In this document: piece by piece, positions 40,048 to 49,662 of the stretch
How positions within the stretch are numbered: the first letter of the stretch is position 1
Layout: the number at the start of each line of letters is the position of its first letter
The notes under the pieces: generated by a model
What the model was told of the DNA's origin: nothing
Databases searched by the model: none
Seen by the model: only the letters and a program-made list of their open reading frames with translations
Translations under genes and position numbers: made by a program
NCBI GenBank assembly: GCA_036873135.1
Contig: JAPTYO010000005.1
Coordinates: forward strand, 15,602,166 to 15,666,165
Source of the DNA: Clarkia xantiana subsp. parviflora
Taxonomy: Eukaryota; Streptophyta; Magnoliopsida; Myrtales; Onagraceae
Direction: 5' to 3'
DNA: 64,000 nt

Positions 40048-42987
40048 ATGTCTGGTAAGATTTCCTCCTTCGATTCCGAAGAAACTTGTTAGCATAGTTT
40101 TTCCTTTTATCTCCATTAACTTACCCAAACTTTTGCGGAAATCAACTGGGCCTTTTCTTGCTCTGATCATTTTCCAGACGGTGAATCCAGTTCCGGGGGG
40201 AGGAAGCCCTTCAAGTTTGATTATGCTTGTAATGAGATTTCTGAAACCGCCTATGATGCAGCTCTCCGGGTGGGGTGTATTACTTCCATCTGGGAGCCTC
40301 GCTTCCCTTTTCCTTGGCCTCGCGTCCCGAGTGACCCTGTAGTCACTCTTCCCCGGGAAGGGGAGGTGTTTATCTCCACAGGGCAAGTATCGGCGGGGAT
40401 CCGATTCCCCTTCTGTGTGAATTTAGTCGAGATGTGTGAATATTATAAAACACATCCGACTACTTTTTCCCCCCACGCCATCCGTGTGTGGAATGCCTTC
40501 CTTGTTCTCTGCCTTCGCCAACGGTGGACCTACAGCCTCCGACTTTTCCAGACCTTCTACGGGATGAAATGCAATGATGCCGGGGTCTGTGCCTTCTACC
40601 CGCGGATGCCTAAATGGATCAAGGCGCAGCTCTCCCGGTACAGCTGGAAAGGTGACACCTGGAAGGTCGCCAAAGGTCGGGGGCTCATCACCGACTCGGG
40701 GCCTGACAACAGTGGTTGGAAGATGAAATACTTCTTCATCCGAAACAGCTCCATCCCATGGCCCCGATGGGAGGTTGAAGTATCCTGCTCCTGCTTTTCA
40801 CACTTACTCCGAGGAGGATTTCCAGATTCTCCACTGCATTCAACTTTATCGCTGGGGGGATTCTTTCGCTCCCCTCGATGCCACCTCCATCGGGGAGCGG
40901 GACCTGGTTCTTACCGGGATCCGACTCCTTGATGTCGCCTCCGGGGGTCAACTCTTCGATGACCCTTCCAACCTCGTTCCTTGGGTAATATCCTAATTGC
41001 ATTTTCGTTTTCGTTTTTGCAGCTAAGAAGGTATCATTGCTTACCAATCTCGTGCTTAAGAAGGCAGAGACCGATGCTGTCCAACGCCCCGCGAGGAAGA
41101 GGAAGTCTTCGAAGAGGGCCGCCTCCTCATCGGCACCTCCCACTTCGGAGCAGATCAAGCGGGCCCAGGTGGAGAAGATGGAGCAGATCTTCAACACCAA
41201 GACTCCCGAGGAAGGTAAACAGCTCCGCTTAGCAATTCGATTATATATGAGGCGTATTCCCGATGAGTTAATCCCCTCTGATAAGGGAGTCCGGATCGAA
41301 GGGATCAAACGCATCCTGCAAGGAGAAACTCCCCGCATTCTCAAAGCGGGTTACTACAATTATTACGGGAAGGACCAGTATCCCTCCCGTCGTGTCATCT
41401 AGTGTAATGATCCTGATCAACTTCTTGATATTTCTTTCTGAAGCTTCTCATCCTCCAGCTGCAGGTCAATCGGGAGCTGGAACTTCGGCGGAGGTGCCAA
41501 CGTCCGACACCCGGGTCGGAGAGCCCCTTCTTTCCCTTCCAGCCCCAGGAGGATCGGGGACTGAAGACGCCCCGACGGACGGCCAGTTCCGTCGGGTGAT
41601 GGACCTGGATGTTTCTCAGTCTTCTGAGGAGGCGAGCGAGGGTCAGCCCCTGGTTCGTCGTCGGGGGGTGAGGCAGACCCCATTGGAACCGACACACGAA
41701 GGTCTGCCTCCATCTTCCCCGGCACAGCAGCACTCGCCGGTCCTGAGCCTGACTCCTGAAGGGACGACGGGTTCTCACGGTGGCTCGGAGGCACGCACCT
41801 CCGACATCCAGTCCTTCATTCCTCCTCTCCCCTTGGACGGGAGTTTTTATCAGGTTTACACCCCCGACCAGGCGGCGGCTCCCTGGACCCCGATCGAGTC
41901 ATTGCGGGGGGGGGGGGGGGGGGGGTCCCGCTGCGTCGGGACAATGTATCAGCGGAACTGGGTCAGCACCTGCTGGCAGGTTCAGTTCCGCCGTCTATGA
42001 AGGTTCCACTCTCCTTGGATCAGAAGGTCATCAACGCGGACATTCGCGCCATGGCCGTTCACCGTGTGGAGGTAAGGCTTCCTGTTTTTACACTTAGTAT
42101 ATAATGTAAGATATTCTCATGTACTAACCTTCCCTTCTTTTCCACAGGAAATGGCGGACCAGCATCGCTATTTCGGGTACATCCTGGCCCTGGAGGAGGC
42201 CCTGAAGGAGGAGCGAGCCAAGGCGGCCCCCGAGGTCCAGGCCAAGCTCAAGGAGGATCTGGCTGCCTCCGAATCGTCGAGGGGTAAGTTGGTTAAGGAG
42301 CAGGCCCTCCTTAACCAGAAGACTCGGGACCTCCTGAGGCAGTTCCACGACTTTGAAAGGTTGCTGAAGCAGGAGCGCCAAAGGCTCAATGAAGAGCAGC
42401 AGGGGCGCGCGGAGGATCGGGACAGGCTTGTCCTCGAGAAGAAGGCCCTTAAGGACGTCAAGGCGGGGCTGGAAGCTGAGAAGGTCATTCTCACCAACCG
42501 GTCCCAACAGATGGAGCGGGAGATTGTCGAGTTCCCTGTCAAGCTGGCTGAAGCTGAGGCCAAGGGTCGGGAAGATTATCGGGGCTCCGAGGCTTTCCAA
42601 GTGGACGCGGTGAAGTTCTGTACGACGGAGGTGGAGACCACCTTGCTTAATGCTGTCGAGGAGCTCCATCTGGAGTATGGTGGTGCCATCGATTTCACCA
42701 AGTCTCAGACCCTCGCCCCCTTCGCGGAGAGGTATTTCAACCTTTCTGAGGAGTGCGACGGGGCCAACACCCCCGAGGGGGCTGCGGGTGCTGAAGGCAC
42801 GGTGGAGCCTCCAAGTGCAGACTTCCTGACAACTGATCCCCCGATGATCAACCCTTCACCAGCTGACTTCCCAGAGTCTGATCCTCCCGCGGCCAATCTT
42901 CTAGGATCCGATCCTCCGATCGCGGAGCCTTCTGCCACAGACCTCGTGGACCCTGCTCCCCTCGACGCTGCCAAGGATCAAGCTTAG
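40048..42987 (+). pseudogene. Tat-E antisense gene (aORF): gypsy-type transposon domain plus coiled coil
   Basis: Four exons. Exon 1 is ATGTCTG (40048-40054). The 123-bp GT-AG intron (40055-40177) is followed by exon 2 (40178-40984), giving MSDGESSSGGRKPFKFDYAC, then FPFCVNLVEMCEYYKT...SPHAIRVWNAFLVLCLRQRW, MPKWIKAQLSRYSW, KYFFIRNSSIPWPRWEVE; a one-base loss near 40775 shifts the frame before YSEEDFQILHC. A 38-nt GT-AG gap (40985-41022) precedes exon 3 (41023-42071): KKAETDAVQRPARKRKSSKR (basic, nuclear-localisation-like), YNYYGK, then TAG (41401) and a frameshift near 41440, an acidic Ser/Pro segment, and the G18 run. Intron 42072-42147. Exon 4 (42148-42987) is a long coiled coil (LEEALKEERAKAAPEVQAKL...) with a Pro/Asp-rich tail ending AAKDQA. 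Function unknown; resembles the 'putative gypsy type transposon' family. Confidence 0.78.
41908..41925 (+). repeat. G18 homopolymer in exon 3 of the Tat-E antisense gene
   Basis: Eighteen consecutive G. Upstream the frame reads AAAPWTPIESLRG; downstream the family sequence (DNVSAELGQHLLAGS) is in another frame. The Tat-1 copy has no such run at 13575-13590, so the tract grew and broke the frame, or its length is mis-assembled. Confidence 0.85.
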
Positions 42988-43079
42988 TCGCTTTATTTTT
43001 GAATCCTTGTAATTTCCTTTGTTTGTCGTGAACCTTTTAGATCTTTATAATATCAATCTCTTTCGGTTCCGATTATCGC
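42988..43079. other. 3' flank of the Tat-E antisense gene
   Basis: Short T-rich sequence (ctttataatatcaatctc) suited to a plant 3' UTR/poly(A) region, directly before the tandem array. Confidence 0.4.
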
Positions 43080-43870
43080 TGCACCACTTAAGGTGAATTA
43101 ACCACGCCACTTAAGGCGATTCGATCATACCACTTAAGAGTGATTTCGACGCGTCACTTAAGACATTTTACCCACACCACTTAAGGCGATTTTAATCGTG
43201 CCACTTAAGGCGAAACCACGGCACTTAAGGTGATTTAATCGTGTCGTTTAAGGCGAAACCACGCCACTTAAGGCAAAACCACGCCACTTAAGGCAAAACC
43301 ACGCCACTTAAGGCGAAACCACGCCACCTATGGCAAAACCACGCCACTTAAGGCGAAACCACGCCACCTAAGGCGAAACCACACCGCTTAAGGCGAAACC
43401 ACGCCATCTAAGGCAAAACCACGCCACTTAAGGCGAAACCACGCCATTTAAGGCGAAACCACGCCGCCTAAGGCGAAACCACGCCGCTTAAGGCGAAACC
43501 ATGCCACCTAAGGCGAAACCACGCCGCCTAAGGCGAAACTACGCCGCTTAAGGCGAAACCACGCCGCTTAAGGTGAAACCACACCGCTTAAGGCGAAACC
43601 ACACCGCTTAAGGCGAAACCACGCCACCTAAGGCGAAACCACGCCACCTAAGGCGAAACCACGCTACTTAAGGCGAAACCACGCCACTTAAGGCGAAACC
43701 ATGCCACTTAAGGCGAAACCACGCCACTTAAGGCGAAACCACGCCACTTAAGGCGAAACCTCGCCACTTAAGGCGAAACCTCGCCACTTAAGGCGAAACC
43801 ACACCACTTAAGGCGGTTTAATCACACCACTTAAGGCGATTTAGCTACACCACTTAAAGAGATTTAATCG
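43080..43870 (-). repeat. Tat-E 20-bp tandem array
   Basis: About 38 copies of a 20-bp unit, cgccacttaaggcgaaacca on the + strand, exact in period over 43240-43800 and degenerate at the ends. The core ccacttaaggcg is the complement of the cgccttaagtgg core in Tat-1. It lies between the integrase end and the antisense gene, which converge on it from both sides. Confidence 0.95.
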
Positions 43871-43924
43871 GAAGCAACCTCTTTATTCATTGATGGCTCA
43901 AAACCTGTTCACATCGAATCAAAA

Positions 43925-44055
43925 CGATAAACAACTTGCACCACTGAAGGCGACTTCGGTAAACAACTTGCACCACTGAAGGCGACTTCGATAAATAGCT
44001 TGCACCACTGAAGGCGACTTCGATAAATAACTTGCACCACTGAAGGCGACTTAAT
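43925..44055 (-). repeat. Tat-E second tandem array, units of about 33 bp
   Basis: Four copies of acttgcaccactgaaggcga plus cttcgataaata next to the integrase stop. The core caccactgaaggcgac is a diverged version of the 20-bp unit, so the long array may have grown out of this one. Confidence 0.88.
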
Positions 44056-44056
44056 A

Positions 44057-45049
44057 TCAAGCATGGCATTTCTTCAAGTGTTCGCCACTGAAAGAATGCT
44101 TCAACATATTGCCATCGAGGTCTTCCAACTTATACGCATTTCGAGCTGGCATCCCCACGACTTTATAAGGCCCTTCCCATTTTGGTGACATCTTGTTAAT
44201 TCGATCCAAAAGGGTAAATTCGTTCCGACGCCATACCAGTTCCGCGACAAAGAACTGTCGAGACTTGACTCGTCGATTATAATATCGGGTCGTTGCCAAG
44301 CGCATCCGAGCCTGGACCTCCTCGGCACTCCGCCTCTTCTCTTCGACCAAGTTCAAGTCCAGACGCCTCATTTCATCATTCGACAGAGGCTCATAATACC
44401 TCGTCTGATGGGATGCCACAGCTATTTCGTTGGGAGCAACTGCTTCCGTGCCATAAACAAGGCCAAACGGAGTCTCCCTAGTCGATCGTTTGGGTGTTGT
44501 TCTAACAGCCCAAAGCACATTTTCCAGCTCATCCAGCCATTTGCCCTTCAAGGCATGGACCCTCTTCTTCAGGCCATCCATCACGATCTTGTTGGCTGAC
44601 TCCACATGTCCATTGGTTTGAGCATGACGGACAGAGGCTGTCCGATTCTCAATTTTCAGTTCCTCCAGGTACTCCTTCCACTGGGCCCCGTTAAACGGGG
44701 GGCCGTTATCGCTGATCAATACCTTGGGGATCCCGTATCGGGATATGATATGGGTCTGGAGGAATTTGAGGATATGATTCCCCGTTGTCTTGGCCAATGC
44801 CTTAGCTTCTATCCACTTCGAGAAATAATCAATAGCCACGACTAAATATCGGCACTGACCTTTTGCAACTGGAAGGGGTTCCACCAAATCGATTCCCCAT
44901 TGCGCGAAGGGCCAAGCACTCTTGATGGACGTCAGATCGGCAGCTGGAGCCACGATATTCGGGGCGTACCTTTGGCAAGCGTCACAGGATCGGACTATCA
45001 TCGTTGCCTCCTTGTTCATCGAGGGCCAGTAATAGCCCAGGTTTAGCAT
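44057..45049 (-). CDS. Tat-E integrase
   Basis: 330 residues from 45049. C22/C25 (CDAC) are the second half of the HHCC zinc finger, whose His pair (VHEGYLACHEAARS) is at the end of the preceding ORF in another frame; a one-base shift separates them. The catalytic core has D53 (WGIDLVEP), D114 (SDNGPPFNG) and E150 (GHVESANK), the DD35E spacing. The C-terminal part holds MSPKWEGPYKVVG, a GPY/F-type module, and the native end SFSGEHLKKCHA. No chromodomain is seen, as expected for Tat. It matches Tat-1 (240-1560) over its length, with the deleted Tat-1 tail intact here. Confidence 0.92.
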   Translation of the reverse strand: MLNLGYYWPSMNKEATMIVRSCDACQRYAPNIVAPAADLTSIKSAWPFAQWGIDLVEPLPVAKGQCRYLVVAIDYFSKWIEAKALAKTTGNHILKFLQTHIISRYGIPKVLISDNGPPFNGAQWKEYLEELKIENRTASVRHAQTNGHVESANKIVMDGLKKRVHALKGKWLDELENVLWAVRTTPKRSTRETPFGLVYGTEAVAPNEIAVASHQTRYYEPLSNDEMRRLDLNLVEEKRRSAEEVQARMRLATTRYYNRRVKSRQFFVAELVWRRNEFTLLDRINKMSPKWEGPYKVVGMPARNAYKLEDLDGNMLKHSFSGEHLKKCHA

Positions 45050-46314
45050 TTCCTCACGATAGATCGGGCAGCTTCATGACAGGCCAAGTATCCTTCGTGC
45101 ACCTCCCTAAGGATCCGATCTGTGTCAGGCTCAGCCACACATTTCAAGTAAGGAGTTAAATACCCCTTTTTATACAGCTGATTGTCCACCATCACATAAT
45201 TGGGCGCTATTCGGCGTATTTTGCCGACTGCTACTTCATCATCGGGGACTGCCCCCGTAGTCAGATACGCGACTATCGGGGTCATCCAAGTGGGCTCCTC
45301 CGATCCGATCTCAATGGCACATATCTCCGATTGATCGGTGGTTGACAGGATCACCTTCTCCAAGAAATGCACCTTCCGGCTTTCATCAAGGGGTGCCCCC
45401 AAGGAGAACTTGCTCAAGGCATCTGCTTCCACATTATCCTCCCTCGGGATCGCCTCAATATCGAAGCTCTTGAAACTCTCCTTCAGGGTTTGTACCTCGC
45501 GAAGATACTTTTTCATCATCGGGCTCTTTACTACGTATCGCCCCTGGACTTGGTTCACGATCAGGCTAGCGTCACACTTCACCTTTAAGTGACCAAATCC
45601 CGTTCCTTTAGCAATCTTGAGGCCAGTGATGAGAGCCTCATATTCAGCTTCATTGTTGGTGGCCCTAAATGTCAAGGCCAAGGCATATCGGAGGGGCTCG
45701 CCTCCGTCTGGTTGTATCAGTACGAAACCTGCTCCCGATCCTTCTGAATTTGAGGAGCCATCGGTATACATCTCCCAAGTATTTTCGGCGTCGGGCTGCT
45801 CTGTTATCGGGACTTGCATAGTTGCCCCATCTACAGGGCCCGCTTCTTCTAGATCGGGGGCTGTAGACTCTGCTATGAAATCCGCCAACGCCTGGCCCTT
45901 AATAGCCGTTCTCGGAGCAAAGTGAATGTGGAACTCACTAAGCTTGACTGGCCACTTCACTAATCTCCCCGACGCGTCAGGTCGGTTCAAAAAATGTTTC
46001 AAGGGCTGATTCGTCAAAACGGTAATCTCATGCGCATGGAAGGAAGGCCTCAGCTTCCGAGCAGTAACAATCAACGCATAAAGATACTTCTCAACGGCGG
46101 GATAATTTATTTCAGACTTGGTGAGTGCCTTGCTTACATAATAGACGGGGACTTGGTTACCCTCTACGACTTTCACTAAGACAGAGCCAACAGCGAATTC
46201 AGAAACAGCCAAATAAGATAGAGTGGCTCGCCTGGGATGGGCTTCGCCAATGGCGGGAGGGTGCGGAGGTGCTGCTTGAGTGCCTAGAACGCCTCTTCGC
46301 ACTTGGCAGTCCAC
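45043..46314 (-). CDS. Tat-E RNase H pair and integrase N-terminus
   Basis: 423 residues. Residues about 33-145 are the RT-linked RNase H, with YLAVSEFAVGSVLV where a catalytic Asp would normally start the motif, so this first domain is catalytically dead, as is usual in Tat. Residues 178-315 are the second, archaeal-type RNase H: D185 (YTDGSSNSEGSGAGFVL), E224 (NNEAEYEAL), D248 (KCDASLIVNQ) and the last Asp in VEADALSKF. The end carries the integrase zinc-finger His pair. This dual arrangement is the main reason for the Tat assignment. A frame change links it to the RT at 46314. Confidence 0.92.
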   Translation of the reverse strand: MDCQVRRGVLGTQAAPPHPPAIGEAHPRRATLSYLAVSEFAVGSVLVKVVEGNQVPVYYVSKALTKSEINYPAVEKYLYALIVTARKLRPSFHAHEITVLTNQPLKHFLNRPDASGRLVKWPVKLSEFHIHFAPRTAIKGQALADFIAESTAPDLEEAGPVDGATMQVPITEQPDAENTWEMYTDGSSNSEGSGAGFVLIQPDGGEPLRYALALTFRATNNEAEYEALITGLKIAKGTGFGHLKVKCDASLIVNQVQGRYVVKSPMMKKYLREVQTLKESFKSFDIEAIPREDNVEADALSKFSLGAPLDESRKVHFLEKVILSTTDQSEICAIEIGSEEPTWMTPIVAYLTTGAVPDDEVAVGKIRRIAPNYVMVDNQLYKKGYLTPYLKCVAEPDTDRILREVHEGYLACHEAARSIVRKC

Positions 46315-47372
46315 TCAAACTTCTTGTTGGCCCTCAGCACTTCAAAGAACGTCATGGATCGATCACTTGCTTTGGACAGAAAGCGATTCATCGCGGCCAA
46401 TCGGCCATTTAGCACCTGCACCTCCCGATGGTTCGTCGGGGACTTCATCTCCTCGATTGCCTTCAGCTTCTCAGGGTTTATCTTGATTCCCCTCTGGCTC
46501 ACCATGAAGCCCAGAAACTTCCCTGAGTGCACTTCGAAGGCACACTTGGTCGGGTTCAAGCGAACTTGATGAAGCCTCATCCGCTCAAACGCTGTGGCCA
46601 AGTTGTTAACATGATCTTCGGCCAATCGGGACTTCACCAGCATATCGTCCACATAGGCCTCCATTGTTTTCCCCAACATGTCCCCGAACAGCTTGTTCAC
46701 CATCCTCTAATAAGTTGCACCTGCATTGATCAGTCCAAAGGGCATAACATCATAGTAATAGATGTCACTATCAGCATAAAAGGCGGTGTGGGGGGGCATC
46801 CTCCTTGGACATCTTGATCTGATTGTAGCCGGAGTATGCGTCCATAAAGCTCAGCAACTCATGTCCCGATGTGGCATCCACCAGCTGGTCGATCCTCGGG
46901 AGCGGATAACAATCTTTCGGGCATGCTTTCTTCAGGTCGCGGAAATCAACACACATCCGCCACTTGCCATTGCTCTTCTTCATCGGTTGGCGACCCAGGT
47001 CTGGAATCGGAGCTCCTTAATGAATCCAGCATCGAGCAACCTACCCACCTCTTGCTGGATCGCGATCCTCTTGTCGTCACCCATCGGGCGCCTTCTTTGT
47101 GTAACCGGCCTGATCGCGGGGTCAATCATCAGCTCGTGAGTAATCTCATCGGGGCTGATTCCTGGCATGTCACTCGGGGACCAGGCAAACAGCTCCTTAA
47201 ACTCCTTCAACAGATCAATCAGTTCTCGGGCCGTCTCCTCAGACAGAGCGGACCCTATTTTCACCTTTCTTTGAGATCCATCGATCTCGACCTCCTTCAA
47301 ATCCTCCATCGGGGCGGGACGCCCAAACTCCTCTCGGGGATCAGCATCAGTCTTGAAAACAGTCATAGCCAC
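46284..47372 (-). pseudogene. Tat-E reverse transcriptase
   Basis: Three ORFs cover the RT. 47372-46980: ELIDLLKEFKELFAWSPSDMPGI...RRRPMGDDKRIAIQQEVGRLLDAGFIKE. 46983-46771: GKWRMCVDFRDLKKACPKDCYPLPRID, SFMDAYSGYNQI. 46703-46284: AYVDDMLVKS (intact YVDD, residues 17-20), CAFEVHSGKFLGFMVSQRGI. Frameshifts lie near 46985 and near 46785, beside a G7 run on the + strand. A TAG separates this from the upstream protease (GD*IASRR, near 47420), where Tat-2 has GDQRTAR, so a CAG became TAG. All other RT blocks appear intact. Confidence 0.9.
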
Positions 47373-47420
47373 CCGATTCCTCCTTCGAGTGGCATTGACG
47401 TAGCACCTCCTGGAGGCTAT

Positions 47421-49076
47421 CTAATCGCCCTGGACCTCCCTGATTCCATGGTCGGTCGGGAACTTCAGCTTCTGATGGACAATTGAGGCAACTTCCCCCA
47501 GCGGGTTGATAGTGGTCCTCCCGATAATTGCATTATAGGTCCCCGCGGACTCGACCACCACGAACTCCACGTTCCTCTTCTCCGACTTCCAGCCACTACC
47601 AAATTCAACCGGTAAAGTAATCATCCCCACCGGGTAAGAAGTAGAGCCAGAAAATCCGACCATCGGGAAGTCTTCAGGCTTCAAGTCCTTCTTGGTTTTT
47701 CCCATGGCCTCCAGTGCATCCATGAACAGAATATCGGAGGAGCTCCCTCCATCTATCAGGATTCGCTTCATCTCGTACCCATCCACGTTCAGGGTCACGA
47801 CCAAAGCATCATCGTGCGGGGTCTCCACACCTACCAGGTCCTCCGCTAAGAAGGGAATCACCATTTCTTCTTTCGGAGTCCAATTTCGGGCCCTCTTGCC
47901 CAGCACCACAGCAATGGGAATCCGAGAAGTATAGACCTCCTGAGATGCCGTGGTATCTCCTCCCGCAGCAAGTCCCCCATGAATCACATTAATGGTCCCC
48001 CGCTTCTTCTTGCGGGCATTGGAAGACTCGGGCTTATCCTTCTTCGGGGATCGACCACGGGATTGGGAACGGGACCGCGATCGGGACCGGGAACGGGATC
48101 GGCCCCGTTGCCCAGCCACAAATTCCTTGAGCTTTCCCTTCTGGATTAACTTCTCAATTTCCTTCTTCAACTCCCGACAATGGTTAGTGTCGTGACCGCT
48201 GGCAAGATGGAAGCGACAAAAACGATCGGTGCGAGCTCCCATGAACTCTCCATCCTTCTTCGGGGGGTACCTGGCGATACTCTGTTGGTCCATCACTGCC
48301 AACACAGCACCCATGGAGCAAATGAGAGGAGTGTAGTGGTCCTCCCGCTTGTCCGACTTCGAGGGACGCTTGTCTTCCCTCCGATCGGGACGGCTTCGAC
48401 CCCGACTGCTCTCGGGTCTATCTTTCCTCCTGCGATCGTCTGAGGGTTTGAACGACTGCTTCCCCTTGTTTGATTTCGGAGGGTCAAGGTCTCCGGCAGC
48501 TATCTTCGACTCATGTACGTCGATTTGTTGCTTCACCCTTTTCTGCAACGCCTCCATGTTCCACACAGCCTTCTCAGCCACGCTGTGCATCAGGTCGGAA
48601 CCATATGGTGTTGTGAGGTTCCAAATGAAGGTGCGGATGGTCTCTCCCTCCGGCATTTCCTCATCAATCTCGGCCACGCTGGCAGTGTACCTCTGGTAGT
48701 AATGCGTCAGAGACTCGTCGGGCCTCTGTACCACCTCAGCTAGGGACCTCGCGCTTTTCAGGAGACGCCGACGGCCCTGGTATTGCGGGATGAACCGATC
48801 ATGCATCTGGGTCCAGGTAGAGATTTGCCCTGGAGGGAGGCTGAAGAACCACGTCAGGGCTCTTTCACCAAGTGTGCCCGGGAACAGAACGCACACTATA
48901 TCATCATTCGGGGCTCTGCCTAGACAAGCCATCACATGCTTCTGAACGTGGCGAACTGGATCTCCTTCGCCATCATACTCCTTGATTGTCGGGACACCAA
49001 GTCCAGGCGGGGCAGTAGTGTTCACCAATCGGGGGACAAAGGGATGAGTGGATCGATCCCTCAGCTCCGACATCAT
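47421..49076 (-). CDS. Tat-E Gag capsid, RS-rich nucleocapsid and protease
   Basis: 551 residues. Residues 25-190 are the Ty3-type Gag domain (KEYDGEGDPVRHV, ERALTWFFSLPPGQISTW, ESLTHYYQRYTASVAEI, GETIRTFIWNL). Residues 215-245 are strongly basic. The Tat zinc knuckle CRFHLASGHDTNHC spans 287-300, followed by a perfect Arg-Ser run (RGRSRSRSRSRSRSQSRGRS, 324-342), an RS domain seldom so regular. The protease has its active site at D442 (LIDGGSSSDIL) and YNAIIGRTTIN at 514-524. It is in frame with both the upstream Gag part and the RT, separated only by TAG codons. Confidence 0.92.
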   Translation of the reverse strand: MMSELRDRSTHPFVPRLVNTTAPPGLGVPTIKEYDGEGDPVRHVQKHVMACLGRAPNDDIVCVLFPGTLGERALTWFFSLPPGQISTWTQMHDRFIPQYQGRRRLLKSARSLAEVVQRPDESLTHYYQRYTASVAEIDEEMPEGETIRTFIWNLTTPYGSDLMHSVAEKAVWNMEALQKRVKQQIDVHESKIAAGDLDPPKSNKGKQSFKPSDDRRRKDRPESSRGRSRPDRREDKRPSKSDKREDHYTPLICSMGAVLAVMDQQSIARYPPKKDGEFMGARTDRFCRFHLASGHDTNHCRELKKEIEKLIQKGKLKEFVAGQRGRSRSRSRSRSRSQSRGRSPKKDKPESSNARKKKRGTINVIHGGLAAGGDTTASQEVYTSRIPIAVVLGKRARNWTPKEEMVIPFLAEDLVGVETPHDDALVVTLNVDGYEMKRILIDGGSSSDILFMDALEAMGKTKKDLKPEDFPMVGFSGSTSYPVGMITLPVEFGSGWKSEKRNVEFVVVESAGTYNAIIGRTTINPLGEVASIVHQKLKFPTDHGIREVQGD

Positions 49077-49118
49077 CTTCTTCTAGTCTCCCATACAAAT
49101 GTTCACAATCTTCACCAC

Positions 49119-49625
49119 CTAGTCGGGGGTGATAGGACCACTAAGAGGGATGGTCCTATGTTGCACCGGTCCAGGCCCATCAATCACGAACTGCTCCGAC
49201 AGAGCGGGCTCCTTGCCCTTGTCCTGGTGTTCGGGTTGGGCCTCCTGCCCGTCCCGATTCTCCCTCTGCGGAGGCGGAGGCAACTCCTCCACCTTCTTCT
49301 TGGCGGCCTCCCTTCGGTCCAAGAGAGCCTCCATAGCTTCCAAAAATATTGGCATGGCATCCATCACAGCCTTTGCCAAGTCCGGCTTTGCAGGTGCATC
49401 CTGGTCCCTCATTGGGATCTCTTCCCGACTCTCCGACGAGTTTCGAATGGAATCTTCGCGATCATCATGATGCCCCCTTGTTTGGGAAACAACAGGGGGA
49501 GGATCATTCTGATCAACGGTGCGCTCCGGCGGCCCTGAATTCAGAGTTCCAGCAGGGTGGCGGGAACCGCCAGATTGTCCTTGTCTCTTCTTTTGCTTGC
49601 CAGCCATCGATCGGGTAGAAGCCAT
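49119..49625 (-). CDS. Tat-E Gag N-terminal part
   Basis: 168 residues from the first ATG after the PBS (49625, 37 bp downstream of the LTR). Low-complexity, charged: SGGSRHPAGTLNSGPPERTV, LAKAVMDAMPIFLEAMEALLDRR (a predicted helix), Pro/Gln-rich linker. The frame is the same as the capsid ORF; two TAG codons (near 49119 and near 49083) interrupt the join PITPD*VVKIVNICMGD*KK. Both could be CAG to TAG. Confidence 0.85.
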   Translation of the reverse strand: MASTRSMAGKQKKRQGQSGGSRHPAGTLNSGPPERTVDQNDPPPVVSQTRGHHDDREDSIRNSSESREEIPMRDQDAPAKPDLAKAVMDAMPIFLEAMEALLDRREAAKKKVEELPPPPQRENRDGQEAQPEHQDKGKEPALSEQFVIDGPGPVQHRTIPLSGPITPD

Positions 49626-49645
49626 TTTTGCTTTTCGTTACGTTT

Positions 49646-49661
49646 CCCATAGACGGCGCCA
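49646..49661 (-). other. Tat-E primer binding site
   Basis: Minus strand TGGCGCCGTCTATGGG one base after the 5' LTR; tRNA-Asp type as in Tat-2. Confidence 0.82.
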
Positions 49662-49662
49662 A

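Noticed and set aside
43080..43870. CRISPR-like appearance of short regular repeats
   Set aside because: There are no unique spacers; units are directly adjacent 20-mers in a plant retrotransposon.
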